In this document: one piece after another, positions 7,023 to 15,687 of the stretch
How positions within the stretch are numbered: position 1 is the stretch's first letter
How the letters are laid out: every line of letters starts with the position of its first letter
Assembly: GCA_016293435.1 (NCBI GenBank)
Contig: JAEDEG010000004.1
Span: 1 to 44,140, forward strand
Reading direction: 5' to 3'
DNA length: 44,140 bases
Source of the DNA: Clostridia bacterium
GTDB taxonomy: Bacteria > Bacillota > Clostridia > UMGS1810
Notes under the pieces: generated by a model
Databases searched by the model: none
What the model was told of the DNA's origin: nothing
Seen by the model: the letters and a program-made list of their open reading frames with translations, nothing else
Program-made: the position numbers and the translations under genes

Positions 7023-10000
7023 ATGAAATCAAAACGAATTTTAAGCCTGCTTTTATCACTTGTGATGATTTTTGGTATGGCTGACGCAGCGGTGCCGGCA
7101 CAAGCAGCACCTGCGCCGGATGCAGTGGTTTATATGACCGTCTGCAATCGGGGCTTGCTTGCATCCGACAACAACTCAAATGCAATGGTAAACCGTGAGG
7201 TTACGGTAAAAGACATTGACGACGACGGTAAGCTTACTTATGATGAAGCACTTGCTGCCGCACACAAGGAATATAACAGTGAAAACGGATATGCGACATT
7301 CACCGACAACGGCTACACAAGTGTGACAAAGCTTTGGGGTGTTGAAACATACAACACTATGTTCTTCATTAATAACGAAGGCGCATCAAACGGAGTTGGT
7401 GCTCACACGGTTTCCGACGGCGACAGGCTTGTTGCCTCTATCAACAAAGACGATACATACTATGCAGATTGGTACACATTCTTTGATATTGCAGAAAAGA
7501 CAGTAAAAACCAATGAGGAGCTCACTCTTACTCTCAAAGGCCATCTCGGTATGGCATACCTTGAGGAGGATTTGGCAGATACTGCACTATCCGATATTTC
7601 AATCGGAACATGGGAAAACGGCAAATTTACCGAAATCAACGGAAAAACGACGGATGCCGACGGCAAGGTAACACTCTCATTCGATAAGTCGGGTACATAT
7701 TATGTAACTGCAAGCGGAACTGTTAAAGATGAGGTTACGGTCGATTGGTCAACCAATGAAAAAGCCGAAAAGGATTGCCCGATTATTGCACCCGTGTGCG
7801 TTGTAACGGTTGAAAGCTCTGCGGCTGCCCCAACCTCTGTTACAATAGGTCACGATGCAAAATATCTTGTCGGAGATGTGATAGTAACCAAAAAAGGCGA
7901 CAAATTCAAGCTCACAGCCTACGATCAGGATGGCAGCGAAACTCCTGTTACATGGAAAAAAACATCTGCTTGGGACAGCACATTTTCCATTGATGAATCC
8001 ACAGGCGAGGTTGAGGTAACGGGAGATATATATTCTTCTGTCACATATGTGTATTTCAAAGCGACATCTGCTCTTGATAAAACGGTAACGGCAGAGATAA
8101 CGATTAAAGCGACAGGCTATATGCTCAGCGAATATCAAAAAAATCAGACTGTCGCACTGTCACCGGACGGACAGAGCGCAAAAACAGCATCCTTGACCGG
8201 CGGACAAAAGGACCATAATATCTGGAGCTATAACATTCCCGATGGAGTTGCGGAGCTTGCGGACGACCCCGGAGCAGGTGATTTTGTAAAGTTCAATGTA
8301 TTTCGCCCGGGCACCTTTGAGGTAACATTCAAGCTGGATATTAACGAAGAATATACCGATACTGCCACATTTACCGTAACAGGTGTTGCGGTTGAGGATG
8401 CTGAAGGCAATAACACAAAAACATATTTGGGTATTAACTCAAATAACACCAATCCCACAAAGCAGCTTATTGCCTATGCTGCAGACGGAAAAACTGTTGC
8501 ATCTTGGACAAGCGCAGATGAAAATGTTGCAACAGTCGATGAAAACGGTCTTGTTACCGCAAAAGCTGTGGGAAGTACCATTATTACCGCTGTCGACAGT
8601 GACGGAACACGGGGCGGTATAAAGGTGGTTGTGGAAAGTGAAGAAATACCTTACTTTGAATCACTTGAATTTGCGACAACGGCATTAAAATCGGGTGCAT
8701 GGATAAAGGATGAAACATTCGCGCCTGCAACTCTAACCTATGATTTACCCATAAAGTCATATTCCGCAAGCAGCTTAACGCTGCAGGCAGCAACACTTTT
8801 TGATACCGACAAATATACTGCTTTTGCTGAGTACACCGATGTAAACGGTGAAAAACAGCTTGTTAATGTAAACAGCGGCAAGGCTACAACTCTTGCAAAT
8901 CAGCCCTTTGACAATTCTGTATTGACAATCACCGTTGCAGATAAGAACAATGCCGATAACAAGACAGTATATATCTTTAATGTATCAAGACCTCGCGATA
9001 CAACAAAAGCGATTAAGTCAACAAGCGGTATTGTACTTTCTCCCACAGGCAGAGACCTCTCTGCCACAGCGTATAACGGCGTTATCGAGGGCACAATGCA
9101 AAAGGCAGACGAAAACGGTGTGCTAACCTCCGGCAAAGGCGTAAGCGCATCACAATATTACTATCGCAGCTTTGTTTATGATAACGCTGAGAGCTTCAAG
9201 CTAAGCCTTGCTTCTTCAACTGCCTATGCACATATCCGTTACAGCACCGATGGCGGTGAAATATGGAACGAAACCGCACAGGGCGGCGGTGAATCAAACG
9301 CGATTGCAGTACCCAAAAGCGGTGCGGCCGAAATTATTATTCAGATTATTGATGATGCAGCCTATAGTGAAAACGTAAATGGCGGAAAGGACGGCTTTGC
9401 AGACACAGAGCCGACACAGTACAAGCTATGGGTTGACGGTATAACACCTTCTGCACCAAAAATGCTCACAGCCGAGGTGACAGGCGGCGATTGGTATCCC
9501 ACATTCGACCCCGATATGTATTCTTATTGGGTAGTAGTTGGAAATGGTGACGATGCTCCTGTTCTTAATTATACGGTTTCAGACAACAGCAGTGTAAAAA
9601 TCGGCACGACTGAGCAGACCGCCGATGAAGACGGAAAATACACTCTTACCCTCGGTACAGCGCAGACAAGTATTGTTGTAACAAGCGAAGACGGCAATTT
9701 TTCAAATACATACAAGTTTGGATACAAGAAAAAATCAGCACTTGATGTCCCCGATAGGGTTGTGGATTATCTGTGTATCGGTTCACAGTACACAAATGCA
9801 GGCTATGGAATAAATCCTGAAGCAACACTTTTTGGAAACCTTAAATCTCTCGGCAACTTTGGCGGATATATCACCTATTACTACGAAGAACCCATAACCG
9901 ACAATCCTTACAACAAATACGGTATGGACTTCTATGTTATAGGTAACAGCAGCGAAACAAATATCGACAGTATGGCAGAGCTCGGGCAGGTATACATATC

Positions 10001-12182
10001 CGAGGACGGCAAAAACTGGTATGCTCTTGCCGGCTCCGAGCATTACGAAGATAAAGCAATTTGGGATTATACTATCACTTATACAAAGGGTGATGACGGC
10101 AAAGCATATTGGACGGACAACCGGGCAAATTCCATAAACTATGCTGCAAAAGCATGGCCGAGCAAAACCTATTACTATATGAACGATGCGGCAAACAAAG
10201 ACAGCTATACATTCACGGGTATTCTCTTTAAAAGCCGTCTCGGCAGCATTATGGGCGACAGCTCATCAAATGCAAATTTTGCCTCTAATGCAAAATTCGG
10301 TTATGCCGACTACTATGCTTCCAATGTGTTGGGCACTACACTGACAGACGTAAACTCTTATGTGGCAAATCCCTCTAAGGCAAACGGGTTTGATGTTGCT
10401 TGGGCAGTAGATAAAGACGGTATTCCCGTTGATGTGAGCACAAAGGAATTTCACTACATTAAGGTAGCAACCGCATCTAATATTAATGCAGGTTCATTTG
10501 CGGAAAAATCAACAGAGGTTACCTATGTGGCACGCACAACTGCTCAGGATGCAGAGGTAGGTGTTACAGCCGCTCCCATAGGTGTTACCGTTTCCGATGG
10601 TGCTGACAGCAAAACAGTAAACTTCACAGAAGATCAAAAGGTTTATTGTGTAAGCCTTGACAATATGAAGTATGTTTCGGTTACGGTGAACGGAACGTCC
10701 GAAGATGATAATATCTATGTAAACAATCAGAGAGTTGTTTCGGGCTCTGCCGCAAAAGGCTTTAAAGTAACCAAGGAAAACGGTGAAAAATTAGTCCGCG
10801 TCATTGTTCAAAACGGCGACAAGGAGCCTGTTATATATCTTTTGAAGCTGACGAGCAATGCCGAAGAAAGCAATGAGCTTATTGAGAGCATTAAGATAGA
10901 CGCAGGCGGTACGGTAAGAGAGGCATCTACAAACAACGGTACTGATTACAAGGCAAGTGTGGGGCATAAAATCAGCAGCATATCTATCACTCCTGTTGCA
11001 GATCATAATGTATCTTTTACGGTAAACGGCGAAGGGCTTGCAGATTTTTATGATTTGACCTATGGCAGCAATACCTTTGAGATAGCAGCAACCGACGCAG
11101 ACGGTAACAAACAAACCGTTACATTAACTGTAACGAGAGATAATGCTCCGGTATCAACCGGCAAAACAATTACGGTTAAATTCACTCTTTATGGTGACGA
11201 AAAACATGGCAATTCTGAGCTTCACACCTACAAGAATGATAAGAGCAGTCTTCCTGTGTGGATTTCGCAAAAGTCATATACGGCAGATTCTGGTTCGACT
11301 GTGCTCGATATATTTGAAACGGCACTGAAACAAGCCGGCCTTACATGGAAAAATGACGGCGGAAACTACATTTATGAAATTGACGGACTTGCAGAGTTTG
11401 ACAACGGTTCGCTTTCCGGCTGGATGTATCTCCTTAACGGCACAAATCCCAAACTTGGTGTTGCGGAACAGACTCTCAAAGACGGTGACAGAATAATATT
11501 TTACTATACAGACGATTACACACAAGAGCAAGGCTCAAAAGAATCAACCTCATCCGGTTCGGGAAACAAAGCTGTCAATAAAACGGAGGATAAGTCTGAA
11601 AATAAAACCGAAGCCTCGGCAAATGTTGACACCTGTCCGTTTGGCGATGTAGCCGATCACTGGGCTTATGAAGCCGTTAAATATGTGTATAATAAAGCCA
11701 TAATGCAGGGCATTGCAAAAGAGTGCTTTGCACCTGATGAAAAAATGACAAGAGCAATGCTTGCAACTGTTTTATATAGGCTTGAAAATCCGGAGGTTAA
11801 AGAAAGAACACATAGCTTTGCCGATATAGCTGACGGACAATGGTATGCTCAGGCGGTTAGCTGGGCGGCAGAAAGCAAGGTCGTGAACGGTGTGAGCGAA
11901 ACAGAATTTGCTCCGAATGATAATATTACCCGTGAGCAGATGGCGACTGTCATTTACCGCTATGCAAAAATGAAGGGGTATGATACCGAAAAGGCATCTG
12001 AGCTTGCAGAATTTGAAGATGCAAATGAAATCAGCGAATATGCACAAGACGCGGTCAAATGGGCAGCTGCGGCGGGACTGATAAATGGCGTAAGCAAAAA
12101 TTGCCTCTCTCCCAAAACAACGGCAACGCGCGCACAGACTGCGGCAATTCTTATGCGTTTTTTCAAAATTTACGAAAAATAA
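7023..12182 (+). CDS. Giant SLH surface protein with two transcobalamin-like (DUF4430) domains
   Basis: A 1719-aa secreted protein. In order: signal peptide (residues 1-28, ending PAQAA); a DUF4430-like domain (about 35-160) with an EF-hand-type loop DIDDDGKLTYDE; two bacterial Ig-like (Big_2) domains (about 274-363 and 455-538); cadherin-like beta-sandwich repeats (about 543-657, 813-905, 1288-1373); a larger unrecognised surface domain (about 908-1173); a second DUF4430 domain (about 1380-1500) with SGWMYLLNG and LKDGDRIIFYY; a Ser/Lys/Glu linker; and three SLH domains (1537-1719) that attach it to cell-wall polymers. DUF4430 is related to the beta domain of transcobalamin and intrinsic factor. 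As first gene after a cobalamin riboswitch it is probably the outermost corrinoid-binding protein. GAAAGGA lies about 13 bases before the ATG. Confidence 0.87.
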   Translation: MKSKRILSLLLSLVMIFGMADAAVPAQAAPAPDAVVYMTVCNRGLLASDNNSNAMVNREVTVKDIDDDGKLTYDEALAAAHKEYNSENGYATFTDNGYTSVTKLWGVETYNTMFFINNEGASNGVGAHTVSDGDRLVASINKDDTYYADWYTFFDIAEKTVKTNEELTLTLKGHLGMAYLEEDLADTALSDISIGTWENGKFTEINGKTTDADGKVTLSFDKSGTYYVTASGTVKDEVTVDWSTNEKAEKDCPIIAPVCVVTVESSAAAPTSVTIGHDAKYLVGDVIVTKKGDKFKLTAYDQDGSETPVTWKKTSAWDSTFSIDESTGEVEVTGDIYSSVTYVYFKATSALDKTVTAEITIKATGYMLSEYQKNQTVALSPDGQSAKTASLTGGQKDHNIWSYNIPDGVAELADDPGAGDFVKFNVFRPGTFEVTFKLDINEEYTDTATFTVTGVAVEDAEGNNTKTYLGINSNNTNPTKQLIAYAADGKTVASWTSADENVATVDENGLVTAKAVGSTIITAVDSDGTRGGIKVVVESEEIPYFESLEFATTALKSGAWIKDETFAPATLTYDLPIKSYSASSLTLQAATLFDTDKYTAFAEYTDVNGEKQLVNVNSGKATTLANQPFDNSVLTITVADKNNADNKTVYIFNVSRPRDTTKAIKSTSGIVLSPTGRDLSATAYNGVIEGTMQKADENGVLTSGKGVSASQYYYRSFVYDNAESFKLSLASSTAYAHIRYSTDGGEIWNETAQGGGESNAIAVPKSGAAEIIIQIIDDAAYSENVNGGKDGFADTEPTQYKLWVDGITPSAPKMLTAEVTGGDWYPTFDPDMYSYWVVVGNGDDAPVLNYTVSDNSSVKIGTTEQTADEDGKYTLTLGTAQTSIVVTSEDGNFSNTYKFGYKKKSALDVPDRVVDYLCIGSQYTNAGYGINPEATLFGNLKSLGNFGGYITYYYEEPITDNPYNKYGMDFYVIGNSSETNIDSMAELGQVYISEDGKNWYALAGSEHYEDKAIWDYTITYTKGDDGKAYWTDNRANSINYAAKAWPSKTYYYMNDAANKDSYTFTGILFKSRLGSIMGDSSSNANFASNAKFGYADYYASNVLGTTLTDVNSYVANPSKANGFDVAWAVDKDGIPVDVSTKEFHYIKVATASNINAGSFAEKSTEVTYVARTTAQDAEVGVTAAPIGVTVSDGADSKTVNFTEDQKVYCVSLDNMKYVSVTVNGTSEDDNIYVNNQRVVSGSAAKGFKVTKENGEKLVRVIVQNGDKEPVIYLLKLTSNAEESNELIESIKIDAGGTVREASTNNGTDYKASVGHKISSISITPVADHNVSFTVNGEGLADFYDLTYGSNTFEIAATDADGNKQTVTLTVTRDNAPVSTGKTITVKFTLYGDEKHGNSELHTYKNDKSSLPVWISQKSYTADSGSTVLDIFETALKQAGLTWKNDGGNYIYEIDGLAEFDNGSLSGWMYLLNGTNPKLGVAEQTLKDGDRIIFYYTDDYTQEQGSKESTSSGSGNKAVNKTEDKSENKTEASANVDTCPFGDVADHWAYEAVKYVYNKAIMQGIAKECFAPDEKMTRAMLATVLYRLENPEVKERTHSFADIADGQWYAQAVSWAAESKVVNGVSETEFAPNDNITREQMATVIYRYAKMKGYDTEKASELAEFEDANEISEYAQDAVKWAAAAGLINGVSKNCLSPKTTATRAQTAAILMRFFKIYEK

Positions 12183-12197
12183 GTGTTATGGCATTAT

Positions 12198-12234
12198 GCG
12201 AACAGTCTTACCTCAAATAGGACTGCTCGCTTTT
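12198..12234 (+). terminator. Imperfect intercistronic hairpin, probable partial terminator
   Basis: GCGAACAGTC (12198-12207) pairs with GACTGCTCGC (12221-12230) with one mismatch, followed by TTTT and then GCCGTTTT. It lies in the 77-bp gap between the first two genes of the operon. It could reduce read-through so that the giant surface protein is made in excess over the downstream transporter. Confidence 0.55.
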
Positions 12235-12259
12235 GCCGTTTTAACGAGGAGTTCAAATA

Positions 12260-13867
12260 ATGAAGAAATTACTATCAATTTTTATATGCCTTATAATGAT
12301 TTTAGGCTTGCCGCCGCAAGCCTTTGCATCAGACAATGCTTTGGTAAACAAAATAATAAGCGATACGGCAGAATATATTTATAACACATTACCAAATCCG
12401 CACTTTGGCTCTATAGGCGGCGAATGGGCTGTTTTGGGACTTGCGCGAAGCAGTGCGGACATTGCCGATGAATATTTTGAGAATTATTATCGGAAAGTGG
12501 AAAAATATGTTAAAGACTGCGGCGGTGTGCTGCACGACAAAAAATACACCGAATATTCAAGACTGATACTTGCTCTTACTTCAATAGGCAAAAATCCGGC
12601 GGATGTGGCAGGATATAATCTGCTTACACCCATCGGAGATTATGAAAACACAATAAGGCAGGGCATAAACGGCTCAATATGGGCACTGACAGCACTTGAC
12701 AGCGGTAATTATGAAATACCTCAAAATACAACCGCAGCTGTTTGCGCAACAAGAGAAATGTATATAAATCACATTCTTGAAAATCAAACATCCGACGGCG
12801 GCTGGGCATTGTCGGGAAACAGTGCCGACCCGGATGTTACCGCTATGTCACTTCAGGCACTTTCAAAATATCGGGGCAAAGAAAATGTAGAATCGGCAGT
12901 CGAAAAAGCAATCCTTTGTATGTCTGAAATGCAGAACGAAAACGGTGGATTTTCAAGCAGTGAAACCGAAAACTCCGAAAGCAGTGCACAAATGCTTGTT
13001 GCACTTTGCGAGCTTGGAATATCTCCTAACGATGCCCGATTTGTCAAAAACGAAAATACCGTGCTTGATAATTTGCTGACCTATTATGAAAGCGGAAAAG
13101 GCTTTAAGCATACCAAAGACGGCGCAGCAAACCAAATGGCAACCGAACAGTGCTTGTGTGCACTTGCTGCACTGCAGAGGTTTAATGAGGGCAAAAACAG
13201 CTTTTATAATATGAGCGATGCAATATCGGTTGCCGGCAATGATTCGGCAATCGGTCTTGCAGGTAAAAACCCCGATGTTAAAAAAATGGATGTTGTATCT
13301 TTGGGCAAAACCTTTGCGGATATAGCTTTTCACAAAAATAAGGCAGCTATTGAGGCACTTTCTGCAAGAAATATAATAAACGGAAAAACAGAAACCGGCT
13401 TTGAACCGGACAGCACAATGACAAGAGCGGAATTTGCGACTATCATCGTAAGGGGGCTTGGACTTCCTGCAAAGAGCAATTCAAAATTTACCGATGTTAC
13501 ATCCGGTGATTGGTTTTGTGACTATGTAAACACAGCCTGCTTCTACGGTATAGTAAATGGCGTATCCGACACCGAGTTTAATCCCCACGGAACAATTACC
13601 CGTGAGCAATCCGCTGTTATGATTGCAAGAGCAGCCAAGCTTTGCGGAAATGATACAGCGGTTGAAGTCTTTGCTGCCCGTGACATTCTTGCAGGCTTTA
13701 CAGACTATGTAAAGGCATCGGATTGGGCACTGAGCTCCCTTGCCTTTTGTTACGATGAAGCAATACTTTCGGATGAAGTAATTGAAATCAAGCCTAAAGA
13801 AGCGGTAACAAGAGCCGAAATTGCACAAATGCTTTATAATATGCTTTCACTTTCAAAGCTTATTTAG
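12260..13867 (+). CDS. SLH-anchored transcobalamin/terpenoid-cyclase-like alpha-barrel protein
   Basis: A 535-aa secreted protein. Signal peptide at residues 1-24 (ends QAFA). Residues about 28-325 form a prenyltransferase/squalene-cyclase-like alpha/alpha barrel with repeated QTSDGGWALSG and QNENGGFSSS turns and helices such as DVTAMSLQALSKY and TEYSRLILALTSIG. Three SLH domains follow (about 350-535). The alpha domain of vertebrate intrinsic factor and transcobalamin has this same fold and supplies half of the B12 site. No catalytic DxDD or cyclase motif is evident, which fits a binding rather than enzymatic role. GAGGAG eight bases before ATG supports the start. The partner beta domains are in the flanking genes; corrinoid binding is inferred from fold and riboswitch control. 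Confidence 0.82.
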   Translation: MKKLLSIFICLIMILGLPPQAFASDNALVNKIISDTAEYIYNTLPNPHFGSIGGEWAVLGLARSSADIADEYFENYYRKVEKYVKDCGGVLHDKKYTEYSRLILALTSIGKNPADVAGYNLLTPIGDYENTIRQGINGSIWALTALDSGNYEIPQNTTAAVCATREMYINHILENQTSDGGWALSGNSADPDVTAMSLQALSKYRGKENVESAVEKAILCMSEMQNENGGFSSSETENSESSAQMLVALCELGISPNDARFVKNENTVLDNLLTYYESGKGFKHTKDGAANQMATEQCLCALAALQRFNEGKNSFYNMSDAISVAGNDSAIGLAGKNPDVKKMDVVSLGKTFADIAFHKNKAAIEALSARNIINGKTETGFEPDSTMTRAEFATIIVRGLGLPAKSNSKFTDVTSGDWFCDYVNTACFYGIVNGVSDTEFNPHGTITREQSAVMIARAAKLCGNDTAVEVFAARDILAGFTDYVKASDWALSSLAFCYDEAILSDEVIEIKPKEAVTRAEIAQMLYNMLSLSKLI

Positions 13868-13880
13868 GGAGAGACGGCAA

Positions 13881-14795
13881 ATGAGAAAACATAAAAATAA
13901 AATAATTGCCGGCATTGGCATTGCTTTGGTGCTTGCCTTTGTCTATTGGTGGGGCGGCAACTCTCCCGGGCTTAGCGGTAACAATCCGCAGACAGATAAT
14001 GCGGGTATGAGTGAAACACAATCACCCTTGCCGTTACAATCGGTTACTCCCGAAAGCATTGATGAAGCCAAAGAAATAACAGGCGAAATTTCGGCTAACA
14101 AAGCCGATGAGTCGACATCGGAGGAAAGCATGCCGCAAAGCAGCACCACCACACCTATGACAGCCTCCGAAAAAATTGCACTTGCAGATAAGACGGCAAA
14201 AGACAAAACGGCAGAAAGCTCACCCACACAGCCGGAAAGAGCAGATATAGGCAATCGCGAAGAAAGCGAAACAAAAACCTGCGATACTGCGGTGACCGAC
14301 AAATATAATACCAAACCCATACCCGAGGGCAAGCCCGAACCAATCGAGCCGGGAAATGCGGTTATTACCGACAAAGAGCTTAGCTGCACCTTGTCGGTAA
14401 GATGCGATACCATACTAAAAAATATTGCATGGCTCGACAAAGAAAAGCTTGAGCTTGTGCCCAAAGACGGTGTAATTTATGCCGAGCAAGCCGTTACATT
14501 TTATGAGGGTGAAAGTGTGTTCAACCTTCTTGTGCGCGAAATGAAGCGCAATAAAATACATATAGAATTTGAAAATACGCCCATTTATAACAGTGCATAT
14601 ATAGAAGGTATAGGAAACCTGTATGAGCTTGACTGCGGAGAGCTTTCGGGCTGGATGTATAAGGTCAACGATTGGTTTCCAAACTATGGCTGCTCTCGCT
14701 ATCGGCTCAAAGCCGGAGATAAGGTTGAATGGGTATATTCCTGCGATTTGGGTACAGATGTAGGCGGTAATTATTCGGCAAGAAACGGAAGATGA
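13881..14795 (+). CDS. Membrane-anchored DUF4430 (transcobalamin beta-like) protein
   Basis: A 304-aa protein. A single N-terminal membrane segment (about residues 7-27) is followed by a long Ser/Thr/Glu/Lys-rich linker (30-180) that could span the cell wall. The C-terminal DUF4430 domain (about 188-300) carries ELSGWMYKVNDWFPNYG, SRYRLKAGDKVEWVYS and FYEGESVFNLL. The WMY...LKAGDKVEW pattern recalls the C-terminal beta domain of intrinsic factor. The frame opens 20 codons earlier, but GGGAGAG before 13881 and the proper membrane anchor decide the start. Lying between the alpha-barrel gene and the ECF genes, it is a candidate membrane-proximal corrinoid carrier that hands ligand to the S component. 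Confidence 0.82.
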   Translation: MRKHKNKIIAGIGIALVLAFVYWWGGNSPGLSGNNPQTDNAGMSETQSPLPLQSVTPESIDEAKEITGEISANKADESTSEESMPQSSTTTPMTASEKIALADKTAKDKTAESSPTQPERADIGNREESETKTCDTAVTDKYNTKPIPEGKPEPIEPGNAVITDKELSCTLSVRCDTILKNIAWLDKEKLELVPKDGVIYAEQAVTFYEGESVFNLLVREMKRNKIHIEFENTPIYNSAYIEGIGNLYELDCGELSGWMYKVNDWFPNYGCSRYRLKAGDKVEWVYSCDLGTDVGGNYSARNGR

Positions 14796-14799
14796 TTTG

Positions 14800-15687
14800 A
14801 TGAACGAATTTAAGACATATCACCCGATTGTAAATTTTACATACTTTGTTTTTGTAATAGGGTTTTCAATGTTTTTTATGCACCCTGTGTGTCTGTCTGC
14901 TTCCCTTGCATGCGGATTTACATATTCTGTATTGCTTAAAGGTAAAAAGGCTGTCAAGACAAATCTTATGTATATGCTGCCCACATTGATTATAGCGGCA
15001 CTTATGAATCCCGCCTTTAACCATGAGGGCGCAACAATAATTGAATATTTGCCGAGCGGAAATCCGTTGACACTTGAATCCATAGTGTATGGTATTGCGG
15101 CAGCAGCAATGATTATAAGTGTTATATGCTGGTTCTCCTGCTATAACGAGGTTATGACGAGCGATAAATTTATCTATCTTTTTGGCAGAATTATTCCGTC
15201 AATGTCGCTGATTCTTTCAATGACGCTCCGCTTTGTACCAAGGTTTTCATCGCAGCTCAAAGCAGTAACAAATGCCGGGCGCTGTATGGGACGGGATGTA
15301 TCAAACGGCAGTATAATAAGGAGGGCAAAGCACGGTCTGGCGATTTTGTCGATAATGACAACATGGGCGCTTGAAAATGCAATCGAAACCGCAGACAGTA
15401 TGAAATCCCGCGGCTACGGTCATCCGGGCAGAACTGCGTTTTCAATCTATACCTTTGATAAAAGAGACAAAAAGGCTTTGTTATGCATTGTGATTTTGGG
15501 GATATACACATTAACCGGCTATTTAATGGGCGGAATGTATTTTAGATATTTTCCGTCTGTAAAGACTATGGATTTTTCAATATTTGGACTCAGTGTGTTT
15601 ATTGCATATACGATGCTGTGCATATGTCCTGTAATAATAGAGATTTGGGAGGCGAGAAAATGGAAAGCTATAAAATCGAAAATCTGA
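14800..15687 (+). CDS. ECF transporter transmembrane T component (EcfT/CbiQ family)
   Basis: A 295-aa polytopic membrane protein with five or more hydrophobic segments. It shows the paired cytoplasmic coupling-helix motifs of EcfT/CbiQ proteins; these usually read Ala-Arg-Gly and here read as MGRD near residue 163 and KSRGYGHPGR near residue 203. The T component couples the ATPases to the substrate-binding S protein in energy-coupling-factor vitamin transporters. It starts 4 bp after the preceding stop, so it is translationally coupled. Its 3' end overlaps the next gene by 28 bp. Corrinoid specificity is inferred from the operon and riboswitch. Confidence 0.88.
   Translation: MNEFKTYHPIVNFTYFVFVIGFSMFFMHPVCLSASLACGFTYSVLLKGKKAVKTNLMYMLPTLIIAALMNPAFNHEGATIIEYLPSGNPLTLESIVYGIAAAAMIISVICWFSCYNEVMTSDKFIYLFGRIIPSMSLILSMTLRFVPRFSSQLKAVTNAGRCMGRDVSNGSIIRRAKHGLAILSIMTTWALENAIETADSMKSRGYGHPGRTAFSIYTFDKRDKKALLCIVILGIYTLTGYLMGGMYFRYFPSVKTMDFSIFGLSVFIAYTMLCICPVIIEIWEARKWKAIKSKI

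Noticed and set aside
7222..7260. Dockerin module in the giant SLH protein
   Set aside because: Only one EF-hand loop is present and no second repeat or cohesin partner is seen; it belongs to the DUF4430 domain.
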